A stretch of DNA of 62,544 bases. Source: DATDGX01 sp036521875 (GTDB lineage: Bacteria > Desulfobacterota > Binatia > Binatales > Binataceae). The stretch spans positions 1-62,544 of the forward strand of contig DATDGX010000094.1 of the NCBI GenBank assembly GCA_036521875.1, given 5' to 3'. Position 1 is the stretch's first letter; the number at the start of each line of letters is the position of its first letter. The position numbers were made by a program, and so were the translations under genes. The notes below the pieces were generated by a model. It was not told the origin of the DNA. It made no database searches and saw only the letters and a list, made by a program, of their open reading frames with translations. Below are positions 1 to 7,803 of the stretch, in pieces.

Positions 1-573
1 ATTCATTTCATAGACCAACAAATCTGCCACCTGTAACAGCGGAGCATTCTCCACCGAATCGAACCATAACGGTCCAAACTTGTTTGGGTTGCCCGCTAGA
101 ATATCATTGAAGTCATCTACTGCTCGACCAATGACGTGATCCTTCCGATGGAAAACCAAAACCATCGGTTCGTGTGTGATTAAGAATTCACTGCGTACCC
201 GAAGCAGGTGCATCGCTACGGCAAAACAAAAATGCCAGCGCCCGCCGATTTTTTTGCAGACCCATTCCGGTAATTGATTGTAATCGGCGACTACGACTGA
301 ACCTGAAAACCCGCGCCAGATATTCTCATTGGCAATACCCGCCAGCTTAGCGATGATTTGGTTCCGCTTTTCATCGGACCATTTGTGTTGGCGAGCATAG
401 TGATTGAAATCCGCCGAGTGGAAGGCTTCCAGACCTTCACAATCCGTCTTAAGCGTTTCTTCCCACAGCGGTATCAATCGCTGCCATTGCTCTTTGGTTG
501 CTACGTAGCCCGCAAGTGTAGTGACGCGACTTCGATTTTCGTGAGTGCCGCTCTCGTCAAAATAACCGCGCAT
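1..573 (-). CDS. DUF3800 domain protein, C-terminus beyond window edge
   Basis: The minus-strand frame runs from the ATG at 573 through the left edge with no stop (191 codons visible). It begins MRGYFDESGTHENRS and, near the edge, reads NAPLLQVADLLVYE. These are the N-terminal DESG box and the C-terminal Q-x-ADL box typical of DUF3800, a putative metal-binding family with a predicted RNase H-like fold, often found near mobile or defence genes. Its function is not established. An upstream in-frame GTG at 684 would add 37 residues; the ATG is preferred because the family starts at this motif. The region is visibly less GC-rich than the housekeeping genes, which fits acquired DNA. Confidence 0.8.
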   Translation of the reverse strand, partial: MRGYFDESGTHENRSRVTTLAGYVATKEQWQRLIPLWEETLKTDCEGLEAFHSADFNHYARQHKWSDEKRNQIIAKLAGIANENIWRGFSGSVVVADYNQLPEWVCKKIGGRWHFCFAVAMHLLRVRSEFLITHEPMVLVFHRKDHVIGRAVDDFNDILAGNPNKFGPLWFDSVENAPLLQVADLLVYEMN

Positions 574-765
574 TACAGCACACACGAAGCGCCGATCTTC
601 GACAGGCTTGCACGGTTCGTCCAGGACCGCATTAAAGTACGCGAGCGCATCAAAGCGCGCCCCTTGATTCGCGACGAGGCTCACGATGCGCCTCGCTCAT
701 AAGCAGGGCTGCATTGGCTGGCTGGTTCGTCGCTTTCGGCGTCTTCATCGGAAACCCCGCTTATT

Positions 766-927
766 TTAAGCAGAATTTCCGTTGACTGTCCATTGCAACA
801 AAATCGTCAGACGCGCGGCCGAGTCTTCGGAACGAGCCAAACCGCTTACGGCGTGCCCGTCCTTACGAAGCGCTCGCGCAACGGCCCCGCCAATATAGCC
901 GGTTGCGACGGTGATCAGGATTTTCAT
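766..927 (-). pseudogene. Truncated NAD(P)-dependent epimerase/dehydratase N-terminus
   Basis: The frame starts MKILITVATGYIGG and continues AVARALRKDGHAVSGLARS, the first beta-alpha-beta unit of an extended short-chain dehydrogenase/NAD-epimerase. After about 42 residues homology is lost and the frame ends at 53 aa, whereas intact members have roughly 300. The expected ITGATG dinucleotide-binding motif has Val in place of its first Gly. It is a dead fragment. It lies between the DUF3800 and HNH genes, so an accessory segment has probably broken into or replaced an older epimerase gene here. Confidence 0.7.
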
Positions 928-975
928 GTCCTACAACCGACCCCACGTCGACAGCATTTGGATCTTGCAATAGCA

Positions 976-1004
976 TTGCATTTGGATAGAGCGCCGGATG
1001 CAAT
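976..1004 (+). promoter_or_regulatory. Possible promoter with overlapping palindrome
   Basis: TTGCAT (976-981) and TGCAAT (999-1004) are 17 bases apart, a plausible but weak sigma70 pair with an inferred start near 1011 for the HNH gene at 1061. The -35 overlaps a perfect 15-bp palindrome, TGCAAT-AGC-ATTGCA (966-980), which could be an operator. Both readings come from inspection only. Confidence 0.3.
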
Positions 1005-1060
1005 TCGGCGTTAAGGTCGGTGCGGGCTGGTTAACGGCACTAGGTGGCAGACGGTTGAAC

Positions 1061-1867
1061 ATGGATCGAGATGATTTTTCGAGGCAGACCCGGGACCGCT
1101 TGGCGATGCGCGTTGGCGTCAGGTGCTCGAACCTGATCTGTCGAAAGCTCACAACGGGACCCAGAACGGAATCACCGCACATCATCAACATCGGGGTCGG
1201 CGCTCACATTACGGCCGCTTCGTCCGGCGGCCCTCGCTACGATCTTTCGCTGTCATCGCAGCAGCGCGAATCCGCTGAAAACGGGATCTGGCTGTGCCAG
1301 AATTGCGCAAAACTGATCGATAACGACCCGGAGCGTTATTCGGCCGAAGTTCTCAGAGAGTGGAAGGCCAACGCGGAGGCGTTTACGCTCGCTGAGCTGG
1401 AGGGGAGAGCGGCACCACAGCCATCTGATTTGTCCGCCGAGATCGATATCTCCTATGCGAAGAAGCAAATTACGAGCGAGCGTCACGACTATCGCCTTCA
1501 AGTTACTCTGACAAACCGCGGCACCGAGCCGCTCGGTGCCTACCACATCGATCTCGTGATGCCGGCGCTGGTCGTATCCAGCCCAGAGGCACAACGGTCG
1601 TACGTCCAAGAAAAGAGCACTCGAGATGACGTTTTTTTTCGCGTTTCATCTCGCAACAGCGAACAACAGATTTATCCAGGCGACACCAAGCTCGTTATCT
1701 CTATACCCTACTACGTGGATCGCAACATTTACTGGGAAAACCACATATGGTCGAACCGCCGCAATCGTGGAGATCTCTTTAAGCAACCCGTGAAGGCTAC
1801 GCTTTATCACTACGGCTTTCGGCCGCTTACGTTGGAGCGCTGTTTCGGGGACTTTCAAATCTTCTGA
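1061..1867 (+). CDS. HNH-like zinc-finger protein with C-terminal beta-rich domain
   Basis: A 268-aa product from the ATG at 1061; an upstream in-frame start at 998 is less likely because family similarity starts at the DDFSRQTRD segment. Residues 1-125 carry an HNH-type fold: Cys22-x4-Cys27, GAHIT with His49, then NGIWLCQNC with Asn74, Cys79 and Cys82, and LIDND. The residue after Cys82, usually His in classic HNH enzymes, is Ala, as in a recurring variant subfamily, so cleavage activity is uncertain. Residues 145-268 look beta-rich and resemble a sensor or Ig-like module. Such HNH domains occur as effectors in phage-defence proteins (for example with SAVED domains), but no partner gene is recognisable here beyond the DUF3800 gene. 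Confidence 0.65.
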   Translation: MDRDDFSRQTRDRLAMRVGVRCSNLICRKLTTGPRTESPHIINIGVGAHITAASSGGPRYDLSLSSQQRESAENGIWLCQNCAKLIDNDPERYSAEVLREWKANAEAFTLAELEGRAAPQPSDLSAEIDISYAKKQITSERHDYRLQVTLTNRGTEPLGAYHIDLVMPALVVSSPEAQRSYVQEKSTRDDVFFRVSSRNSEQQIYPGDTKLVISIPYYVDRNIYWENHIWSNRRNRGDLFKQPVKATLYHYGFRPLTLERCFGDFQIF

Positions 1868-2140
1868 CGGGCCACCAAACAACGCCGCGCGTCACTGAGC
1901 CGCTTCCGCTGATGAGAATCACACACGGTTCGCCTTCTCGCGCAGGTCAAGCGAAGTTTGAAACCGCCCACATCGACCATCTTGTCTTCCGCGCCGAAAA
2001 TAGAGACTGGGATTCAGAACGGAAACTTCCCACTTCGCGCAGCGCTGGTGATCCCTCTCACCGTTCCAAAAGCGCGGAGCGCGCATCTTGTCCAGGAAGC
2101 CGCGAAACCCGTGAGGGGTTTCGCTAGCCCGAGGTCCCGC
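1868..2140. other. Intergenic spacer between convergent genes
   Basis: This 273-base gap separates the HNH gene (+) from the exported repeat protein (-). Short ORFs inside it have no recognisable product. The only structured element seen is the hairpin at 2102-2124. Confidence 0.5.
2102..2124 (-). terminator. Terminator-like hairpin after the repeat-protein gene
   Basis: GCGAAACCC and GGGTTTCGC form a perfect 9-bp stem around a 5-base loop, 17 bases downstream of the stop at 2141. No clear U-tract follows on either strand, so it may be an unorthodox terminator or an RNA 3'-end stabiliser. Confidence 0.4.
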
Positions 2141-3700
2141 TCAGAACACTTTTTTCCACCACGGCGTGGCGGGCGCGGTCGGCGGAGCGGCGTATGGCGG
2201 GTAGCCGTAAGGATATGGACGCGGCGCGTAGGGATTGATCCCATATGGATTCGCGGCGCCATACGGCACCGCGGCGCCATACGGCGTCACGACCGTGCCG
2301 TACGGCGTGACTGCGGCGCCGTACGGATTTGGCGCGTAAGGATTTGGATAAGCCTGCGCGTAGGGATTTGCTCCGTAGGGAGTCGCGCCGTAGTAGGACG
2401 GATAAGCGGTCGGATAGTTGGTGGTGGTCGTGGTGCTGCTGTCGAACTGGGTCATGCCGTTGTCGGCGGTCTCGATCGACGCTTCGACGAAGTCGCTGCC
2501 CAAGCCGTAGGCGCGGATCGTCGCCGCGCCGGCGCCGGAGCGCATCGGGAACGATACGTCGAAGGAACTGTAGCTGCCGAGCGTGATCGGAATTGTCTTG
2601 ACCAGGCGGCCGCCCAGGTAAACCCCGGCGCGGCGCACACCGGCGCCGGAAATCTGGCCGACGACTTCATAGCTGCCCGGCGCGGATATCGACGGAACCA
2701 CCCCGAGCACGTTTATCTGGACGTTGGTGAGCCGCCCGACTCCGCCCGGGAAGCGCCGCGGCGGCACGGTTGATCCGTCCGGGGTCTCGGTAGGAATCTC
2801 GGCGGTGTTGTTATGCGATTCCGGCTCTGGAAGCGGCGCCGGCGCGGGCTCCGCCGAGGCGACCGAATCGTCGGTCATGCCGCCGCCGAGCTCGATCATC
2901 TTGTCGCGTCCCGGACCCACCGCCGACGACACCGACATCGGTGTGTCCGTGACGACCATCGCCTGCGCCGAGCGCCCCGAGTTGTCGAAGACGCGAATCG
3001 ACTCTCCGGGCGGCGGCTCCTCGATCGTGAAATCAAAATTTACCCGTTGCGAACCGCTCTCGTGGCCAATCGCAATCGCCTTGCGCAACTCGTCGCCGTC
3101 GAAGATTCCCGCTGACTTGAGATCGGTCCCTTCGAAGAAGCCGTGCAGATGTATCCGGGAGTCCGAGAAGACGCGCGAGGAAATCAAGACCCTGGGTGCG
3201 TCGGGCTGCGCGGCGGGGCTGTCCTCCGCGGCGGCCGGAGCGGGGCCGGTCGCGGCGGCGGGGATGCTCGGTCCGGCCGGGCCTGCGACTGGAGGAATTT
3301 CCTTTTCCAGCGCCGCGATCTGGCCTTTGACCCCGTTCCATTGCGACGCGTTCAACTTGCCCGCATTTTTCGCCGCCACTTCGTCGATCGATTTCTCGTC
3401 GGCGTCAATCGCCGCCATCGCGTGACTTGCTACTTTGAGATCCCCGCCTTGCACCGCGGAGGCCAGCGTCTGCGCGTCACCGGCGAGACTCGCGACCGGC
3501 GCGAGCATCGGGTCGTCCTTCTCGGCGCCGGCATTTACCGCATTGAGCATCGCGAACGCGCTGTCGCTGAGCTGCGTGGTCTTGGACGGGAGCTCGTCCG
3601 CACCAAGCGCGCCTCGGGCGCATAGTATCCACAGCGTCGCGAGCCCCACTAACAGCAGCGGGCGGACCAGCAGCGGACGCGCTCTCGTCGATAGAGCCAC
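2141..3700 (-). CDS. Exported protein with C-terminal Asn-Pro-Tyr-Gly repeats
   Basis: A 519-aa protein with a signal peptide at about residues 1-33 (basic start, hydrophobic core, ARGALGA cleavage region). Residues 35-165 are helical and Ala-rich. Residues 165-260 and 320-425 look like two beta-sandwich modules, and about 435-510 is a low-complexity run of NPYG/PYGA/NPYA units ending in TPWWKKVF. GTG start at 3700 with GGAG nine bases upstream. No family was recognised. The layout suggests a cell-envelope or surface protein whose Tyr/Pro-rich tail could associate or crosslink. It lies 27 bases after a small membrane peptide gene and is probably co-transcribed with it. Confidence 0.7.
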   Translation of the reverse strand: MALSTRARPLLVRPLLLVGLATLWILCARGALGADELPSKTTQLSDSAFAMLNAVNAGAEKDDPMLAPVASLAGDAQTLASAVQGGDLKVASHAMAAIDADEKSIDEVAAKNAGKLNASQWNGVKGQIAALEKEIPPVAGPAGPSIPAAATGPAPAAAEDSPAAQPDAPRVLISSRVFSDSRIHLHGFFEGTDLKSAGIFDGDELRKAIAIGHESGSQRVNFDFTIEEPPPGESIRVFDNSGRSAQAMVVTDTPMSVSSAVGPGRDKMIELGGGMTDDSVASAEPAPAPLPEPESHNNTAEIPTETPDGSTVPPRRFPGGVGRLTNVQINVLGVVPSISAPGSYEVVGQISGAGVRRAGVYLGGRLVKTIPITLGSYSSFDVSFPMRSGAGAATIRAYGLGSDFVEASIETADNGMTQFDSSTTTTTNYPTAYPSYYGATPYGANPYAQAYPNPYAPNPYGAAVTPYGTVVTPYGAAVPYGAANPYGINPYAPRPYPYGYPPYAAPPTAPATPWWKKVF

Positions 3701-3727
3701 TACTTCGTGCTCCTGAACGAATCCCCG

Positions 3728-3877
3728 CTAAGGTTGTCCCTGCGAAGATTGCCGATAGCGTTCGGCGGTCTGTTTGATCCGGCGGCCGAGCTTAAGAAAC
3801 AGCTCGCCTTCGTTGTAGATAACGAGCGCGAGCATACAGAGCGCTCCGATTATCAATCCAAGAATGAATGCGCCCAT
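3728..3877 (-). CDS. Small single-pass membrane protein
   Basis: A 49-aa product, MGAFILGLIIGALCMLALVI followed by a basic, polar tail. One membrane helix spans about residues 3-20; the tail is probably cytoplasmic. An in-frame start at 3925 is possible, but the ATG at 3877 has a strong ribosome-binding site (GGAGGAGC) and is preferred. It precedes the exported repeat protein by 27 bases, suggesting a two-gene envelope operon. No family was recognised. Confidence 0.6.
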   Translation of the reverse strand: MGAFILGLIIGALCMLALVIYNEGELFLKLGRRIKQTAERYRQSSQGQP

Positions 3878-4040
3878 GCTTTGGCTCCTCCGGCTGAATG
3901 GAATTATAATCCTATTGTCCTTCATAACAGAACCGCGAAAGACTTGGGCCCCGGCGTGGGGCCCGCGTCGCGGGCGGCGCGGGACATGCGTGCAATTCGA
4001 TGCGAGTTAGCAACCTGTTAGTAAATTCTACTTTACCCTC

Positions 4041-5144
4041 GTGTGTTGGGATGGACTTGCTGATACAAAACTTACCGTGGGGTTCGCTTCTTTGAACACT
4101 TCTCAACCGCGCGATGAAGCTCCGCGCGCGGCGGCAGCGTCCGCTCGCGGCGCGAGCGCCGGCTATGAGGCCGCCACGCGCAGCGCGGGCGTGCGCGCGC
4201 TCGACGGCAGAATCGTGGTCCGCGTCGCCGGCGACGACCGCGCGTCGTTCCTGCACGGGATGTGCAGCAACGACGTCGTGGGCGCCGCGCCGGGGACGGT
4301 GGTCCCCGCGCTGTTTCTCACCGAGCACGCGCACGTGATCGCGGACTGCTTCCTGTGGATAACGCCCGGCGCGATTCTGCTCGAGATCGAGAGCGCGCTG
4401 TGGACGCGCGTGCGCGCGCATCTCGAGCGCCTGCTGGTCGCCGACGACGTCGAGTTTGAACTGGAAGAGGGCGACCCGCTGACGGTGATCGAGGTCGAGG
4501 GTGCTCGCGGGCGCGACGCGATCGCCGGGGCGGTCGCGAGCGGCGCGGCCGACGGCAGCGCTTGCGCGGCGCTCGAAGAATGGCGGCACGCCTCGGCAGG
4601 CGACCTGATGATCGCGAATCTCCCGCGCTTCGGCGCACCGGCGTATTCGATTCTCGCGCCGGCGTCGAAAGTGGAAAGCATCATCGCGAAACTGATTGCG
4701 GCGGTGCCGGGCGCAGGCGCGATCGGCGTCGACGTGCTCGAGACGATTCGAATCGAAAATGGCATCGCACGGGTCGGCGTCGACACCGGCGAGAAGACGA
4801 TCGCGCTCGAAGCACGGATGGAGCGCGCGATCTCATTCAGCAAGGGATGCTACCTCGGGCAGGAAACGATCGAGCGGGCGACGGCGCGCGGGGGGCTTAA
4901 GAAGCGGCTCGTCGGGATCAGATTCGGCGGCGAGCGCCTGCCAGGGGTCGGGGCGAAGATCAAACTAGGCGGCAAGGAAGTCGGCGTGGTGAGCAGCGTC
5001 GCGAGGTCGCCGCGATTCGGCGCAATCGGCCTAGCGATCGTGCAGCAGGCGGCGTGGGCGACAGGGGCGACAGTCACGATTGTCGCGGCGGGCGAAAATC
5101 CGGTGGAGATCGAAGGGCAAGTCAGCGAATTACCATTCAAATAA
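4041..5144 (+). CDS. ygfZ: YgfZ/GcvT-like folate-binding Fe-S cluster repair protein
   Basis: A 367-aa frame. Residues about 50-367 match the YgfZ family: an aminomethyltransferase-like fold that binds tetrahydrofolate and supports maturation or repair of Fe-S enzymes such as MiaB. The family signature KGCYLGQET (Cys essential in E. coli YgfZ) is present, followed by the small C-terminal barrel ending at ELPFK. The start is uncertain: GTG at 4041, or an in-frame TTG at 4092, and the first ~45 residues are Ala-rich and not conserved. The next gene is a CxxC/CC desulforedoxin-like protein, a fitting iron-sulfur context. Confidence 0.85.
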   Translation: MCWDGLADTKLTVGFASLNTSQPRDEAPRAAAASARGASAGYEAATRSAGVRALDGRIVVRVAGDDRASFLHGMCSNDVVGAAPGTVVPALFLTEHAHVIADCFLWITPGAILLEIESALWTRVRAHLERLLVADDVEFELEEGDPLTVIEVEGARGRDAIAGAVASGAADGSACAALEEWRHASAGDLMIANLPRFGAPAYSILAPASKVESIIAKLIAAVPGAGAIGVDVLETIRIENGIARVGVDTGEKTIALEARMERAISFSKGCYLGQETIERATARGGLKKRLVGIRFGGERLPGVGAKIKLGGKEVGVVSSVARSPRFGAIGLAIVQQAAWATGATVTIVAAGENPVEIEGQVSELPFK

Positions 5145-5239
5145 AGGTACTTAGAGAGCGACTAGTTAAAGTGATCCTTTAATTTCGACGGCAAATCAAA
5201 ATGGCTGTCAACCTGGTCGCTCTTAGGGAGTGAAAAAAA

Positions 5240-5383
5240 ATGGCCAACACATTGGGCAAACGTTACCAGTGCGAAACCTGCGGCACCGAGGTGCTGTGCA
5301 ACAAGGCCGGCAGCGGCGAGATCGAATGTTGCACGGGCGCGATGAAGATCAAGGAAGCGAAGCCGCTGCCGTCCTCCGACTGA
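5240..5383 (+). CDS. Desulforedoxin-like FeS4 miniprotein, copy 1
   Basis: A 47-aa protein, MANTLGKRYQCETCGTEV and so on, with CxxC at residues 11-14 and an adjacent Cys-Cys pair near 30-31, the four-cysteine site of the desulfoferrodoxin N-terminal/desulforedoxin family (PF06397). It binds Fe or Zn tetrahedrally and is a candidate electron carrier or peroxide/superoxide-stress accessory. The ATG is preceded by GGGAG and an A-tract. It shares the MAN-x-LGK start with a second copy at 10233, so the two are paralogues. Confidence 0.8.
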   Translation: MANTLGKRYQCETCGTEVLCNKAGSGEIECCTGAMKIKEAKPLPSSD

Positions 5384-5427
5384 GATGACTTGAGCCGCGG
5401 CGCGCGCGCCGGCGCCGCATAGGATCG

Positions 5428-6993
5428 ATGGTGGCAACTCCGCCGGTGAAATCCGATCTGGTCCTCCACGAGGGAATCATCCTGGGCCATCCCCTGAGTG
5501 ATTCGATCGCGATTGGCGCGGGACGGATTCTCGCGCACGGTCCGTTCGCCGATCTGAAGGCGCTGGTGGGGCCGCGAACCCATCTGCTCAAGCTGGCCGG
5601 CCGCACGGTGGTTCCCGGCTTCATCGACTCGCATCTGCACTATCTCGAGGCGGCCGCGGCGGTGACGGGTCTCGCGCTCTATCGATGCCGCACACTTGGC
5701 GATCTGCTCGCGGATCTCCGCCTCGCGGCTGGCAGGACGCCGCCCGGCAACTGGATCCGCGCGTTCGGATGCGACGAGTCGCTGCTCATCGAGAAGCGCG
5801 GCCCGACGCGCGCGGAACTCGATCTGGGCGTGCCCAAGAATCCGCTCCGCCTGCGCCATCAGACGCTGCACGCGTCGTGGCTCAACTCGCGAGCGATCGC
5901 TTTGCTCGGACTCGAGGCGCCCGGTTTCGAGCCGCCCGTCGGCGCGAACCTGATGCGCGATGCGTCGGGCAAGCTGAGCGGTCTCGTCATCGGAATGGAG
6001 GAATGGCTCGCCGAGCATCTGCCGCGCGTGACCAAGGCGGAGACCGAGTCGCGGGCGCGCTCGCTCAGCCGTGAGCTTGCCGCCGCGGGAGTCACCGCGT
6101 TCACCGATGCGACCGTGCGCAACAACGCCGAGGACGTCGCCCTGTTCGCGCGCCTCGCGATGTCGGGTTCTATCTGCCAGCGCATCGGCGTGATGATCGG
6201 CGCAGCTCACCTTCAATCCGCAAGGCAGGCGGGCGAAGCCGCGCAATCGGCGGGCGTCGGAGTGGTCGCGGCGAAATTCATGTTGAGTGCGGATTGCGAC
6301 TTGCCCGATCTCTCGCGGCGGGTGAATCTCGCGGTCGAGCTCGGACTGGATTGCGCGTTCCACGTGACCGAGGTCGAGGAGCTCGAGCACGCGCTGGCCG
6401 CGATTGAAGTTGCGAAGAGCGAATACGCCGGCGCTCCCGACGCACTCCCCGCGTTTCGGATCGAGCACGGTGGAATGATTCCGCCCAACTACATCGACAG
6501 GATTTTCGCGCTCGGCGCGTGGGTGGTCACCAATCCCGGATTCATCCACTATCGCGGCGCGAAGTATGTCCAGGAGCCGGGCCTGATACCGCATCTCTAT
6601 CGCGCGAAGAGTCTCAGCCGCGCGGGCGTCAAGCTGGCCGGTGCGACCGACGCGCCGGTTACGCCGGCAAAGCCGCTGGCCGCAATCGCGGCCGCCATCT
6701 CGCGCACCACCGTTGACGGTATCCAGCTCGCGCCCGAGGAGGCGCTGGGCACCGAGCAGTCCTTCACGCTGTTCACGCGGAGCGCGGCGCGCCTGATGCG
6801 CCTGGACGCGGGTGACCTCGAAGCGGGCCGGCTCGCCGACTTGGTCGTACTGGCGAAGGATCCGTTCACGCTCCGGCCGAGCGAAATCGCGAACCTCGCG
6901 GTTGAGGTCACCATCGTCGACGGGCGCGTGGTCTATGAGCGCGGCCGGCCCGCGATCGCGAGCAGCGACAGCGCCGATCTGCAAACCCCCTGA
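5428..6993 (+). CDS. Amidohydrolase family 3 (YtcJ-like metal-dependent hydrolase)
   Basis: A 521-aa protein of the amidohydrolase superfamily. It has the N-terminal beta-sandwich strand, then VVPGFIDSHLHYLE carrying the HxH metal site, later HVTEVEE and RIEHGGM metal-ligand regions, and GATDAPVTPAKP with the catalytic Asp. The C-terminal sandwich includes GRLADLVVLAKDPF. Family members hydrolyse N-acyl or N-formyl compounds; the substrate cannot be read from sequence. Its stop overlaps the start of the next crotonase by one base, so translation is probably coupled and it likely acts in the same catabolic operon. Confidence 0.85.
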   Translation: MVATPPVKSDLVLHEGIILGHPLSDSIAIGAGRILAHGPFADLKALVGPRTHLLKLAGRTVVPGFIDSHLHYLEAAAAVTGLALYRCRTLGDLLADLRLAAGRTPPGNWIRAFGCDESLLIEKRGPTRAELDLGVPKNPLRLRHQTLHASWLNSRAIALLGLEAPGFEPPVGANLMRDASGKLSGLVIGMEEWLAEHLPRVTKAETESRARSLSRELAAAGVTAFTDATVRNNAEDVALFARLAMSGSICQRIGVMIGAAHLQSARQAGEAAQSAGVGVVAAKFMLSADCDLPDLSRRVNLAVELGLDCAFHVTEVEELEHALAAIEVAKSEYAGAPDALPAFRIEHGGMIPPNYIDRIFALGAWVVTNPGFIHYRGAKYVQEPGLIPHLYRAKSLSRAGVKLAGATDAPVTPAKPLAAIAAAISRTTVDGIQLAPEEALGTEQSFTLFTRSAARLMRLDAGDLEAGRLADLVVLAKDPFTLRPSEIANLAVEVTIVDGRVVYERGRPAIASSDSADLQTP

Positions 6994-7721
6994 TGGCGGC
7001 GGCGCCCGACTCCGCCACCGTCCTCTACGAGAAGCGCGGCGCGATTGCGTGGGTCACGCTGAATCGTCCGGCGCAGTTCAACGCCTACAACATGGCGATG
7101 CGCGACGACCTGTTCGAGGTCCTGAGCGCGATTCACGACGACGACGAGGTTCGCGCGATGGTGCTCGCGGGTGCGGGCGCGGCGTTCTCGACCGGCGGTG
7201 ATCTGACTGAATTCGGGATGGCGCCGTCGCCGCTCGTCGCGCGATGGGTCCGCTTCCGCCGCGACGTATGGGGCCGGCTGAAGGCGCTGCCGATTCCGAC
7301 CATCGCGGCGATTCACGGCTACACCGTCGGCGGCGGTCTCGAGATAGCGCTGCTATGCGATCTCGCGATAGCCGCCGACGACACCAAGCTCTGCTTCCCC
7401 GAGACCGGTGCCGGCATGATTCCCGGTGTGGCGGGCACGCAGACCGCGGCGCGCCGCCTGGGACTCGGCCGCGCGCTCGACTGGTGCATCACGGGCCGTT
7501 GGATTGACGCCCACGAAGGGTTACTTGTAGGTTTGGTCGCCGACATAGTCCCGCTGGCGGAACTCGACCGCCGCGCGCTCAAACTGGCGCGCGAAATTGG
7601 CCGTCTTCCCCGTGCGCAGTCCGCGCTGGTGAAGCTCGCAGTGTGGGGCGGACTCGATCTGCCGCTGCAGCAGGGACTCGAACTTGAACGGCGGCTCGCG
7701 AGACGGCTCGCGCTGACTTGA
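6993..7721 (+). CDS. Enoyl-CoA hydratase/isomerase (crotonase) family protein
   Basis: A 242-aa crotonase. AFSTGGDL forms one half of the oxyanion hole and IHGYTVGGGLEIALLCDLAI the second half. Both hydratase-type acids are present: Glu in GGGLEIAL and Glu in FPETGAGM, matching Glu144 and Glu164 of rat enoyl-CoA hydratase, so hydratase chemistry is plausible. It would hydrate or isomerise an acyl-CoA made by the downstream synthetase. The start overlaps the amidohydrolase stop (TGATG). Confidence 0.85.
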   Translation: MAAAPDSATVLYEKRGAIAWVTLNRPAQFNAYNMAMRDDLFEVLSAIHDDDEVRAMVLAGAGAAFSTGGDLTEFGMAPSPLVARWVRFRRDVWGRLKALPIPTIAAIHGYTVGGGLEIALLCDLAIAADDTKLCFPETGAGMIPGVAGTQTAARRLGLGRALDWCITGRWIDAHEGLLVGLVADIVPLAELDRRALKLAREIGRLPRAQSALVKLAVWGGLDLPLQQGLELERRLARRLALT

Positions 7722-7803
7722 GCGGGCGCGAATTGCGCCGGCGGTATCGCGCTCGAGCCGTGCGCCGCGCGGGCGAGAGCGTCCGCCGGGAGGAACGCGC
7801 TTC

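Noticed and set aside
793..1014. 73-aa plus-strand frame near the left edge
   Set aside because: It is antisense to the epimerase fragment and has no features of its own.
1958..2773. 271-aa plus-strand frame opposite the repeat protein
   Set aside because: Its residues are Arg/Gly-rich repeats that mirror the NPYG codons; the opposite strand has a signal peptide and start signals.
5263..6984. 573-aa open frame on the minus strand across the amidohydrolase gene
   Set aside because: Arg/Ala-rich shadow of the plus-strand gene, which has clear motifs; the minus frame has no domain and no ribosome-binding site.
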